From Streptomyces poriferorum (GTDB lineage Bacteria > Actinomycetota > Actinomycetes > Streptomycetales > Streptomycetaceae), in the NCBI RefSeq assembly GCF_019399235.1, contig NZ_JAELVH010000066.1, forward strand, positions 1 to 44,953: a stretch of DNA of 44,953 bases, read 5' to 3'. Position 1 is the first letter of the stretch, and every line of letters begins with the position of its first letter. The notes under the pieces were generated by a model, which was not told the origin of the DNA, did no database searches, and saw only the letters and a list, made by a program, of their open reading frames with translations. Below, piece by piece: positions 17,030 through 24,812 of this stretch. The position numbers were made by a program, and so were the translations under genes.

Positions 17030-18546
17030 GCGGGGTGTCCGTTCACGCGGCGGGGCAGGTCCTGCGGGTTGTCCTCGCGGAGCTCCGGCGGGAGCAGCGC
17101 CTCGGGGGTGGTCTGGTAGGTGACCGGGCGCAGCCAGCGCTCGATCGCGGTGGCGCCGACCGAGGTGGACGTGGAGGTGGTGGCCGGGTACGGGCCGCCG
17201 TGGTGCTGGGCGGGCGCGACGGCGACGCCGGTCGGCCAGCCGTTGACCAGGACGCGTCCGGCGAGCGGGGTGAGCGCGGCGAGGAGTCCGGCGGCGCTGC
17301 CGTCCGCCTCCTCGGTGGCGATCTGGAGGGTGGCGGTGAGGTTGCCGGGCAGCCGGGACAGGACCGCGGTGATCTCGTCCTCGGAGGTGTAGCGGGCGAC
17401 GACGGTGACCGGGCCGAAGCACTCCTCCAGCAGGGCGTCGTGCGCCCCCTCGGTGGCGAGCAGGTGCGCCGGTACGGTCAGGAAGCCGGCCGCGACGGTG
17501 TGCTCGCCGCCGGCTCCGGGGGTGACAGGGAGCTCCACGCCCGGAAGTGCGGCGCGCTCGCTCACTCCGGCGAGGAAGGCGTCGCGCATGCGGTGGTCGA
17601 GGAGGACTCCGGCCTCGGTGTCGCTGACCGCTCCGGTGAGGGACTTCAGCAGCCGGTCGCCGCTCTCGCCCGCGGGGGCGAGGACGAAGCCGGGCTTGGT
17701 GCAGAACTGGCCCGCGCCCATGGTGATCGAGCCCGCGAGCCCCGCGCCGATCTGCTCGCCGCGCTCGGCGGCGGCCGCCTCGGTGATGACGACGGGGTTG
17801 AGCGAGCCGAGCTCACCGTGGAAGGGGATGGGGACCGGCCGTGCGGCCGCCGCGTCGAAGAGGGCACGGCCGCCGCGGATCGAGCCGGTGAAACCGGCGG
17901 CGCTGACGAGCGGGTGCCTGACCAGTTCGACGCCCGCCTGGAAGCCGTGCACCAGGGTGACGACGTCCTCGGGCAGCCCGTGCTGCGCCGCGGCCCTGCG
18001 CAGGAGCGAGGCGCACAGTTCGGAGGTCGCCGGGTGGTCGGGGTGCGCCTTGATCACGACCGGGCAGCCGGCCGCGAGGGCGCTGGCGGTGTCGCCGCCG
18101 GGTACGGAGAAGGCGAGCGGGAAGTTGCTGGCCGCGTAGACGGCGACGACGCCGAGCGGGATCTTGTAGCGCCGCAGGTCGGGCCACGGCGGGGTGCGGG
18201 TGGCGTCCGCGTGGTCGATGTGGATGTCGAGGTACGCACCCTCGTCGACGACCTCCGCGAACGCGCGCAACTGGGCTGCTGTGCGGGCGAGTTCCCCGGT
18301 CAGCCGGGCCGGGCCGAGCGCCGTCTCGGCGTCGGCCGCCTCGATCACGTGCTCACCGGCCCCGGCGAGCAGATCGGCCGCGGTGCGCAGGAACGCGGCG
18401 CGCACGGCGCGGTCCGCGAGGGAGGCCCGTACGGCGTGGGCGGCCCGGACCACGCGGTCGACCTCCTCCGCTGTAGCCTCCACCGCAACCTGCTCACGCG
18501 GGTTCCCGGTGCGGGGGTCGACGCTCCAGACTGGTGCTGCTGCCAC
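17026..18546 (-). CDS. Aldehyde dehydrogenase (NADP+), 2-oxoglutarate-semialdehyde dehydrogenase-like
   Basis: Aldehyde dehydrogenase superfamily enzyme of 506 residues, closest in appearance to the KGSADH / NADP-dependent group acting last in oxidative sugar-acid pathways (2-oxoglutarate semialdehyde to 2-oxoglutarate). The catalytic cysteine is C282 in GAGQFCTKPG and the general base E245 in HGELGSLNP; the cofactor segment is IPLGVVAVYAASNFPLAFSV. GTG 18546 is chosen because GGAAGGA lies 6 nt upstream and the protein then begins AAAPVWSVDPRTG, as in relatives; ATG 18576 would put that ribosome site inside the gene. It is divergent from an IclR gene, with an 18-bp dyad between them. Confidence 0.88.
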   Translation of the reverse strand: MAAAPVWSVDPRTGNPREQVAVEATAEEVDRVVRAAHAVRASLADRAVRAAFLRTAADLLAGAGEHVIEAADAETALGPARLTGELARTAAQLRAFAEVVDEGAYLDIHIDHADATRTPPWPDLRRYKIPLGVVAVYAASNFPLAFSVPGGDTASALAAGCPVVIKAHPDHPATSELCASLLRRAAAQHGLPEDVVTLVHGFQAGVELVRHPLVSAAGFTGSIRGGRALFDAAAARPVPIPFHGELGSLNPVVITEAAAAERGEQIGAGLAGSITMGAGQFCTKPGFVLAPAGESGDRLLKSLTGAVSDTEAGVLLDHRMRDAFLAGVSERAALPGVELPVTPGAGGEHTVAAGFLTVPAHLLATEGAHDALLEECFGPVTVVARYTSEDEITAVLSRLPGNLTATLQIATEEADGSAAGLLAALTPLAGRVLVNGWPTGVAVAPAQHHGGPYPATTSTSTSVGATAIERWLRPVTYQTTPEALLPPELREDNPQDLPRRVNGHPA

Positions 18547-18582
18547 CGTGTTTCCTTCCGCTCCACTGCCACACATCAGAAG

Positions 18583-18600
18583 TGTTCGGTATTCTGAACA
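18583..18600. promoter_or_regulatory. IclR-type operator
   Basis: TGTTCGGTATTCTGAACA is an imperfect dyad with TGTTC/GAACA arms, located between the divergent aldehyde dehydrogenase and IclR genes. The neighbouring IclR protein is the natural ligand. A similar 18-mer (14 of 18 identical) occurs at 39437-39454 in front of the pectin ABC operon. Confidence 0.65.
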
Positions 18601-18699
18601 GAGTTCCTGATCGTGAATATGAAGCGACTCTATTTCCGGGCGTTCGGTGTTGGCAAGAAGTCGCAGGGTTTCCCAAGTGGGCTGGAAGGGGCGTTGGGC

Positions 18700-19470
18700 A
18701 TGTCGGTTGCCGAGTCTGGTGGGGCACAGGTCAAGTCCGCGGTACGGACGGTGGAGTTGCTGGAGTACTTCGCCGGGCGGCCGGGCATGCACTCCCTCGC
18801 CGCGGTGCAGGAGGCCGTCGGCTACCCCAAGTCCAGCCTCTACATGCTGCTGCGCACACTGGTAGAGCTCGGCTGGGTGGAGACGGACGCGACGGGGACG
18901 CGGTACGGGATCGGTGTGCGCGCGCTGCTGGTAGGCACCTCGTACATCGACGGCGACGAGGTCGTCGCGGCCGCCCGCCCGACCCTGGACCGGCTCTCCG
19001 ACGACACCACGGAGACCATCCACCTCGCCCGCCTCGACGGAACGAACGTGGTCTACCTCGCCACCCGCCAGTCCCAGCACTACCTGCGCCCCTTCACCCG
19101 CGTCGGCCGCCGGCTGCCCGCGCACTCGACCTCGCTCGGGAAGGCGCTGCTGGCCACCCACAGCGACGAGCAGGTCCGCAAGATGCTGCCCGAGACGCTG
19201 CCCGCGCTGACCGAGCACACCCTGACCGACCGGGAGAAGCTCATCGAGGAGCTGCACCTGATCCGCGAGCAGGGCTACGCGGTGGACCGCGAGGAGAACA
19301 CCCTGGGGCTGCGCTGCTTCGGGGTCGCGGTCCCGTACCGCACCCCGGCCCGGGACGCCATCAGCTGCTCGGTGCCGGTCGCCCGGCTCACACCGGCGCA
19401 CGAGCAGATGGTCAAGGACGCGCTGTTCGACGCGCGGGACCGGCTGACCCTCGCGACCCGGCGGCTCTGA
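18700..19470 (+). CDS. IclR-family transcriptional regulator
   Basis: 256 residues: an N-terminal winged HTH (about 12-70; VKSAVRTVELLEYFAGRPGM, then YPKSSLYMLLRTLVELGWVE) and a C-terminal IclR effector domain (about 80-250) with LPAHSTSLGKALLA and AISCSVPVARLTP, the usual ligand-pocket segments. ATG 18700 follows GGAAGG; an in-frame ATG at 18613 would add 29 residues without a ribosome site. In proteobacteria the IclR member KdgR governs pectin breakdown. The dyad at 18583 and its partner at 39437 suggest this protein controls sugar-acid oxidation genes at both ends of the window; its effector might be a 2-keto-3-deoxy sugar acid (inferred). Confidence 0.92.
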   Translation: MSVAESGGAQVKSAVRTVELLEYFAGRPGMHSLAAVQEAVGYPKSSLYMLLRTLVELGWVETDATGTRYGIGVRALLVGTSYIDGDEVVAAARPTLDRLSDDTTETIHLARLDGTNVVYLATRQSQHYLRPFTRVGRRLPAHSTSLGKALLATHSDEQVRKMLPETLPALTEHTLTDREKLIEELHLIREQGYAVDREENTLGLRCFGVAVPYRTPARDAISCSVPVARLTPAHEQMVKDALFDARDRLTLATRRL

Positions 19471-19472
19471 CG

Positions 19473-19946
19473 GTGGGCGTCTCGCTGCGCGCGGTGCGGG
19501 ACACCGACCTGCCGTTGTTCTTCGCCTGGATGTCCGACCCCGAGTCGGTCCGTACGGCCGCTTTCACCAGCGAGGACCCGGCCGACCGGCACGCGTTCGA
19601 CGCGCACTGGGCGCGCGTCCTCGCGGATCCGTCGGTCGTGACGCGCACGGTGCTCGAGGACGGTGTGGTGGTCGGCAGCGCCGGAGCGTACGGGGCGCCG
19701 GACGACCGGCAGGTCACGTACTGGATCGACCGGGAACTCTGGGGCCGCGGCCTGGCCACGGCCGCGCTGGGCGCCCTGCTCGACGTCGTACCGGAACGCC
19801 CGCTGCACGCACGCGCCGCGGCCGACAACGCGGGATCGCGGCGGGTCCTGGAGAAGTGCGGGTTCGCCGTGACGGGCGAGGACCACGGCTATGCGCACGC
19901 GCGCGGCGAGGAGACGGACGAGCTGCTGTTCACCCTGCCCGGGTGA
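19473..19946 (+). CDS. GNAT-family N-acetyltransferase
   Basis: 157-residue acyl-CoA-dependent acetyltransferase of the RimJ/RimL-like type: VSLRAVRDTDLPLFFAWMSD at the start, the acetyl-CoA loop in YWIDRELWGRGLATAALGAL, and the C-terminal AADNAGSRRVLEKCGF. The substrate is unknown. GTG 19473 starts two bases after the IclR stop codon, so the two genes are surely cotranscribed. Nothing in the sequence ties it to sugar metabolism; it may simply be carried in the unit. Confidence 0.9.
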   Translation: MGVSLRAVRDTDLPLFFAWMSDPESVRTAAFTSEDPADRHAFDAHWARVLADPSVVTRTVLEDGVVVGSAGAYGAPDDRQVTYWIDRELWGRGLATAALGALLDVVPERPLHARAAADNAGSRRVLEKCGFAVTGEDHGYAHARGEETDELLFTLPG

Positions 19947-20179
19947 GGACCGCCGCCCCGTCCCACGCGGCAGGCCGGCCGGCCCGCCGCGTAATCCGCC
20001 ATGACCATCGGGGCCTCGAACACCACTCCGATAACATGCTCGAATTCATGGCGATTGACCTCATCGTCCACACCGCACCGGCGAACCACGCCACTCGGCG
20101 CGACAAATGACCCATGTCGTGACGTACTCCACCAGAATCTAACAAATCGGCCAAACTCTTGATACCTATAGCATCGCGG

Positions 20180-21520
20180 GTGTTTTCGCGAATAACCAAC
20201 GGAACCACGCCCGGTGGCCGGTGTCGGCCGAAGGCGCTGTTGTGGGCCGCGGCGGGCATGGTGGGCCTCGGATTCCTCGTCGCTCTCGAAATCGCCGCGC
20301 GTCACTACGGACTGCCGGGACCGATCGCCGCCCAGGCGCGAGAGGTGATATTCGCTCCCGCCTCGGGGTTCCTGCTGTACGCCAGCATGGGCCTGATGAT
20401 GGTGGTGCTCACCTGGCGGCAGCGGTTCATCGCGATCGGGACCGCGATCGGTATCGACCTCGTCATCCTGCTGGTGCGCTGGGTGGCCGACGCGCCGGTG
20501 ACCCACGGCCACCCCTTCGGCAACGGCGCGCTGTGGGTGATCCTGGGGTGCGCGGTCATCGCCGTCACCCGGCGCACCGGTGCTGAACGCCTCCTGTTGC
20601 TCAAGGGTGTCGGGCTGGGCCTGCTGCTGGTGACCGGCCGCAAGACCGGCGACACCTGGTTGCTCATCACCTCGAAGACCCGCCCGCTGGTGATCGACCA
20701 GTACGTGGCGACCGCCGACCACGCGCTGGGCAACCCGTCGTGGCTGGTGGGCCGGATGGTCAGGGCCACCGGTTCGTTCGGCGAGGTCTTCCTCGACTCC
20801 GTCTACACCCAGCTCGCGGTGGCCGCGGTCGTCGTCGCCCTGTACCAGCTGCGCAACGTGTCGGCCGAACGCCGCTTCCCGGCCCACCATCTGGTGCGCA
20901 CCTTCCTGGTCATCGGCCTCCTCGGGCCGGCCATCTACATGATCTACCCGGTGGTCGGACCGGTCTTCGCCTTCGGCGCCGACGGCGGGCACTGGGCCGC
21001 GGCCAACCTGTGGCCCGACACCCTGCCGCCCCGCAGCGGCCCCCACCACATGCCGTTCGACGACTTCACCCCGCGCAACTGCATGCCCAGCCTGCACACG
21101 GCGTGGGCCACCACGATCTTCATCCACTCCCGCAAGGGCCCCCGCCTCCTGCGCTACGCGGGCACGTTCTGGCTGATCGCCACACTCGCCGCGACGCTGG
21201 GCTTCGGCTACCACTACGGCATCGACATCATCACCGGCGTGATCTTCACCATCACGATCGAGACGGCCCTGCGCTCGCTCGAACGCGGCTGGGACCGGTC
21301 CGGAATCCAGCTGGTCGCCTACGGCAGCACGGTCTTCGCCGCGATCCTGGTGGCCGCCCGCTGGCTGCCGACGCAGATGGCCGCCCACGCCTGGCTGTTC
21401 GGTCCGCTGCTCATCGGGGCGATGGTCTCGGTGATCTACGCGTACGTGCGCACCACCCGGCAGTGGGATCCGAAGCCCGCCCCGGTGCGGCAGCCGGAAC
21501 TGCGGCCCGAACTGGTCTGA
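20180..21520 (+). CDS. PAP2 / AUR1-like membrane phosphatase or phosphotransferase
   Basis: Integral membrane protein of about 446 residues with some ten hydrophobic segments. The PAP2 active-site motifs are CMPSLHTAWA (SLH) and GYHYGIDIITG (H-x3-D), the form seen in inositol-phosphorylceramide synthase-like PAP2_3 proteins. The family cleaves or transfers phosphate groups of lipids at the outer membrane face. The start is unsure: no ribosome site precedes TTG 20159 or GTG 20180. TATAGCAT at 20167-20174 resembles a -10 whose start point would fall on the GTG, so a leaderless message is possible. A strong hairpin follows. Confidence 0.82.
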   Translation: MFSRITNGTTPGGRCRPKALLWAAAGMVGLGFLVALEIAARHYGLPGPIAAQAREVIFAPASGFLLYASMGLMMVVLTWRQRFIAIGTAIGIDLVILLVRWVADAPVTHGHPFGNGALWVILGCAVIAVTRRTGAERLLLLKGVGLGLLLVTGRKTGDTWLLITSKTRPLVIDQYVATADHALGNPSWLVGRMVRATGSFGEVFLDSVYTQLAVAAVVVALYQLRNVSAERRFPAHHLVRTFLVIGLLGPAIYMIYPVVGPVFAFGADGGHWAAANLWPDTLPPRSGPHHMPFDDFTPRNCMPSLHTAWATTIFIHSRKGPRLLRYAGTFWLIATLAATLGFGYHYGIDIITGVIFTITIETALRSLERGWDRSGIQLVAYGSTVFAAILVAARWLPTQMAAHAWLFGPLLIGAMVSVIYAYVRTTRQWDPKPAPVRQPELRPELV

Positions 21521-21585
21521 CCCGCCGCGACGGTCCGCCACAGCGGCTCGGCGCAGCGGTCCGCCGCGAAGGCCCGGCACGCCGA

Positions 21586-21662
21586 TCCGACACACGACGA
21601 TCCGTCCCCGCCGTCCGACACACGACGATCCGTCTCCGCCGTCCGGCGGAGACGGATCGTCG
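21586..21662. repeat. 28-bp tandem repeat that duplicates the left arm of a terminator
   Basis: Two 28-bp units, 21586-21613 and 21614-21641, both beginning TCCGACACACGACGATCCGT and differing at one base. The second unit supplies the left arm (21623-21640) of a perfect 18-bp hairpin whose right arm is 21645-21662. The first unit could pair with the same right arm with one mismatch, making alternative hairpins. Confidence 0.8.
21623..21662 (+). terminator. Terminator after the PAP2 gene
   Basis: Perfect 18-bp stem CGACGATCCGTCTCCGCC / GGCGGAGACGGATCGTCG with a GTCC loop, about 100 bp after the PAP2 stop and 46 bp before the next gene on the same strand. Confidence 0.8.
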
Positions 21663-21707
21663 CCGGGCAGGACGCGCCCCGCCCGGCCGCGCGGCAGCGT
21701 GAGTGCC

Positions 21708-22727
21708 ATGACGCAGACACCTCTCGCACCCGCTCCCGCACCGGCCGCCGCTCCGGTCACCGACCGCCTCCGCACCGTGCTGCGCTGCGTCGCGATCGTC
21801 TCCTGCCTGCCCTACATCGTCCTCAAGGCCGCCTGGATCTCGGGCAGTCACGTCGGCATCCCGGACGGCAGCTCGCTCCTCGACCACCGCACCACGATGG
21901 CCGTCGCGAACGGCGCGTCGGTGCTGATGGACAGCGCGGTCGTGGTCATCGCCCTGCTGCTCACCCAGGCCTGGGGCCGGCGGGTGCCCGCCTGGCTGCT
22001 CGCCCTGCCGATGTGGGTGGCCACCGGTCTGCTGCTGCCGATCATGACCGGCTATCCGCTCCAGCTCCTGGTCCGGCTTCTGGGCGGGAGGACGGTCAAC
22101 AAGGGTGACGTGGGCCGGCCCTTCCTGGACGAGTGGGTCTTCGGCGTCGTCTACACCGGCTTCATCATCCAGGGGCTGGCCCTCGGCACCCTGTTCGCGC
22201 TGTACGCCAAGGACCGCTGGGGCCACCTCTGGCAGGGCACGCTGCGCGAACTGCCGGACAGCCCCACCGCTCCCGTGCTGCGGGCCGCCGCCGTCGCCGC
22301 CTCGCTGATCGCGCTGGTGCCCGGCGCCCTGCACCTGCTCTGGGCCGCCGGTTCGACGGCCGGCCTCAACGAGGGCCGGATCGAGGAGCGCACCAGCGGC
22401 TCCGCGGTGCTCGAAGCGGTCTACGTCCTCTTCGTCGCCGTCACCGTCGCCGGGGTCCTGCTCCTCGCCTTCCGCCGCGACTCCGCGCTGCTGCTGCGGG
22501 TGCCGCTCGCCCTGGCCTGGGGCGGATCCGGAGCGACGGCCTGCTGGGGCGGCTGGATGAGCATCGCCTCGCTGAGCGATGTCGACGACATCGCCGATCG
22601 GCCCACGGCCACCATGGTGCTCATCTACGCTGTCCAGATGCTGGTCGGGACGCTCGTGATGACGCTGGGCGCGTACTTCCTGGCGGAGCGAGCGGCCGCG
22701 ACCCGGCCGGCGAGCCCCCGGGCGTGA
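21708..22727 (+). CDS. Polytopic membrane protein, first gene of a two-component operon
   Basis: 339 residues with about eight membrane segments (for example VLRCVAIVSCLPYIVLKAAW and VLIYAVQMLVGTLVMTLGAY). I do not recognise a functional family. A proline/alanine-rich N-terminus precedes the first helix. ATG 21708 is the likely start; GTG 21699 is three codons upstream and no ribosome site is strong for either. Its stop overlaps the histidine kinase start (GTGA), so it may be an accessory sensor or partner for that kinase, as similar actinobacterial gene pairs suggest. Confidence 0.8.
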   Translation: MTQTPLAPAPAPAAAPVTDRLRTVLRCVAIVSCLPYIVLKAAWISGSHVGIPDGSSLLDHRTTMAVANGASVLMDSAVVVIALLLTQAWGRRVPAWLLALPMWVATGLLLPIMTGYPLQLLVRLLGGRTVNKGDVGRPFLDEWVFGVVYTGFIIQGLALGTLFALYAKDRWGHLWQGTLRELPDSPTAPVLRAAAVAASLIALVPGALHLLWAAGSTAGLNEGRIEERTSGSAVLEAVYVLFVAVTVAGVLLLAFRRDSALLLRVPLALAWGGSGATACWGGWMSIASLSDVDDIADRPTATMVLIYAVQMLVGTLVMTLGAYFLAERAAATRPASPRA

Positions 22728-23992
22728 CGCCCCTGCTCGGCCGACGGGCCCGGCAGCGCTGGCTGCACCTGATCATCGGCGGCGCCCTTCTGATGCCGTA
22801 CTTCCTCGTCGGCACGGTGATCGTCGGCCTGTACCGTCCGGACGTCAACGTCTTCAACTCACCGGTCAACCAGCTGATCGCGTTCGCCTACGCCCTGCCG
22901 ATGGCCGCGGTCACCGCGCTCGTCCCGCTCGCCCGGCCGCTCTCGGTGGCCGTCGCCCGCGCGCTGTGCGGGCTGCCGCCGGACCGGCCGCTCGCGGACG
23001 GGCCGGCCAGGACCCGGCAGGCCAGGGTCCGTTCGGCGGCCTGGTTCACCCTCCATGTGGGGCTCGGCGGTGTCATCAGCGGGATGACGCTGGCACTGGT
23101 GCCGTTCGCCGTGGGTGTCATGGGGCTGTCGTTCTTCGCAGGACTGCGGGAACCCCTGTCGATGTATCTGCCGGAGGGCCTGGACCGGACCTGGGTCCTG
23201 GCCCTGGCGCCCTTCGCCGGGATCGCGATGCTCGTGGCCCTGACCGGATGCGCGGCGGCGGCCGGGGCACTGCTGGCGAACCGGGCGCCGGTCCTGCTGG
23301 GCCCGACCCCGGACGACCGGCTGGCCGCCGCCGAACGCCGTGCGGCCGAACTGGCGGTCCGTAACCGGCTGGCCCGCGAACTGCACGACTCGGTCGGCCA
23401 CGCGCTCAGCGCCGTCACCCTCCAGGCGGGCGCGGCCCGCAGGGTTCTGGACAGCGACCCGGAGTTCGTCCGGGCCGCGCTGACCGCGATCGAGGAGACG
23501 ACCCGGCGTACCGTCGGCGAGCTCGACACCGTGCTGGGGCTGCTGCGCCGGGACGGCAACGGGGCCGGGGACGGGGCGCCGGACCAGCCGTCCGGCCCGG
23601 GGCTCGACGCGCTGGACGGTTTGCTGGCGCACTGCGGGCTGCCCGTCGCGTACGTCGCCGGCGGCGATCCGGACGGCGTCCCGGGGACGGTGTCCCGCGA
23701 GGCGTACCGGATCGTGCAGGAAGGGCTGAGCAACGCGCTGCGGCACGGCGGGCGCGGTGGACCGGTGCGCCTGCGGATCACGGTGCACGCCGCCGGGGAA
23801 CTGGAGATCGTCCTGGCCAGTCCGCTGCCCGAACGGCCGGCGGCGGTACGCCCCGGAGGCGGCCGCGGGCTGCGCGGCATCGCCGAGCGGGCCGTCCTGC
23901 TCGGCGGCCGTACCGAGGCCGGCGAACACGACGGCCACTGGCGGCTCACCGCCCTCCTCCCCCTCCACACCCCCGCACAGGAGCAGCGATGA
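22724..23992 (+). CDS. Sensor histidine kinase (NarL/DesK type)
   Basis: 422 residues. About four or five membrane segments fill residues 10-185 (WLHLIIGGALLMPYFLVGTV, later VLALAPFAGIAMLVALTGCA), with little extracellular loop, so it may sense within the membrane. Then the HisKA_3 dimerisation helix with phospho-acceptor H221 in ARELHDSVGHALSAV, and a HATPase domain with N-box SNALRHGG and G-box GGGRGLRGIAERA. GTG 22724 overlaps the previous stop; the response regulator start overlaps its own stop. All three proteins are thus coupled. Confidence 0.93.
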   Translation: MTPLLGRRARQRWLHLIIGGALLMPYFLVGTVIVGLYRPDVNVFNSPVNQLIAFAYALPMAAVTALVPLARPLSVAVARALCGLPPDRPLADGPARTRQARVRSAAWFTLHVGLGGVISGMTLALVPFAVGVMGLSFFAGLREPLSMYLPEGLDRTWVLALAPFAGIAMLVALTGCAAAAGALLANRAPVLLGPTPDDRLAAAERRAAELAVRNRLARELHDSVGHALSAVTLQAGAARRVLDSDPEFVRAALTAIEETTRRTVGELDTVLGLLRRDGNGAGDGAPDQPSGPGLDALDGLLAHCGLPVAYVAGGDPDGVPGTVSREAYRIVQEGLSNALRHGGRGGPVRLRITVHAAGELEIVLASPLPERPAAVRPGGGRGLRGIAERAVLLGGRTEAGEHDGHWRLTALLPLHTPAQEQR

Positions 23993-24648
23993 GCACACCG
24001 GTCCGGATCGTCCTCGCCGACGACGAACGCATGGTCCGCACCGCCCTGCGGGCCATCCTGGACGCGGAGACCGGCCTGGAGGTCGTCGGCGAGGCCTCGA
24101 CGGGTGCCGAGGCCGTCTCCGTGGTGCGCGAACTGCGGCCCGATGTGGTGCTGATGGATGTGCGGATGCCGGAGATCGACGGGATCCGGGCGACGGAGCA
24201 GATCCTGGCCACGCTCGACCCCGCCCCGCGCGTCGTCGTCGTCACCACCTTCGAGAACGACGCCTATGTGTACGACGCGCTGCGTGTCGGGGCGGCGGGC
24301 TTCCTGCTCAAGCGGGCGGCGGCCGAGGACCTGGTGCAGGCGGTACGGCTGGTCGCCCGCAGCGACTCCCTGCTCTTCCCCTCCGCGGTACGGGGGCTGG
24401 CGGCCGCGTACGGGAAACGGCAGCCGGCCGCCGCTCCGCCGTGGGTGGCCAGGCTCACCGACCGGGAGGCGGACGTGCTCCGGCTGATGGCGAGCGGGCT
24501 CACCAACGCGGAGATCGCCGGCCGGCTGCGGGTGGGCCCGGCGACGGCGAAGAGCCACGTGGCGGCCGTCCTCGCGAAGACCGGTGCCCGGGACCGCACG
24601 CAGGCGGTCATCGCGGCGTACGAGTCGGGGTTCATCACGCCCCGCTGA
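23989..24648 (+). CDS. LuxR-type (NarL family) response regulator
   Basis: 219 residues. Receiver domain (1-120) with acidic pair in VLADDERMV, phosphorylation site D57 in VVLMDVRMPEIDG, the conserved Thr in VVTTFEND and Lys in FLLKRAA. LuxR HTH at about 155-210 (LTDREADVLRLMASGLTNAE, then AKSHVAAVLAKTGARDRTQA). ATG 23989 has AGGAGC upstream and overlaps the kinase stop. It is the cognate partner of the kinase; targets are unknown, though a penicillin-binding protein gene follows 164 bp downstream. Confidence 0.95.
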   Translation: MSTPVRIVLADDERMVRTALRAILDAETGLEVVGEASTGAEAVSVVRELRPDVVLMDVRMPEIDGIRATEQILATLDPAPRVVVVTTFENDAYVYDALRVGAAGFLLKRAAAEDLVQAVRLVARSDSLLFPSAVRGLAAAYGKRQPAAAPPWVARLTDREADVLRLMASGLTNAEIAGRLRVGPATAKSHVAAVLAKTGARDRTQAVIAAYESGFITPR

Positions 24649-24812
24649 CCCGGCTGCCAGGACTTGTCCGCAGAGCCATGGTCACCCCTCGGCCGCCTAC
24701 GACTCCGGCTCCCGTGACTTCGCGGACACGACCTGGCCGCTTTCATGAGGAATGGGTGAGAAGCGGCACAACCGGGAACGGAGCGCGGCGTCCCGCTCGT
24801 CCCTCCAGCGGG

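Noticed and set aside
17026..19401. 791-codon version of the aldehyde dehydrogenase reaching into the IclR gene
   Set aside because: The extra N-terminal 285 residues are antisense to the IclR gene and unlike any dehydrogenase; a good ribosome site sets the start at 18546.
20014..20110. Short peptide frame (MLEFMAIDLIVHTA...) before the PAP2 gene
   Set aside because: No ribosome site and AT-rich non-coding composition; too short to support.
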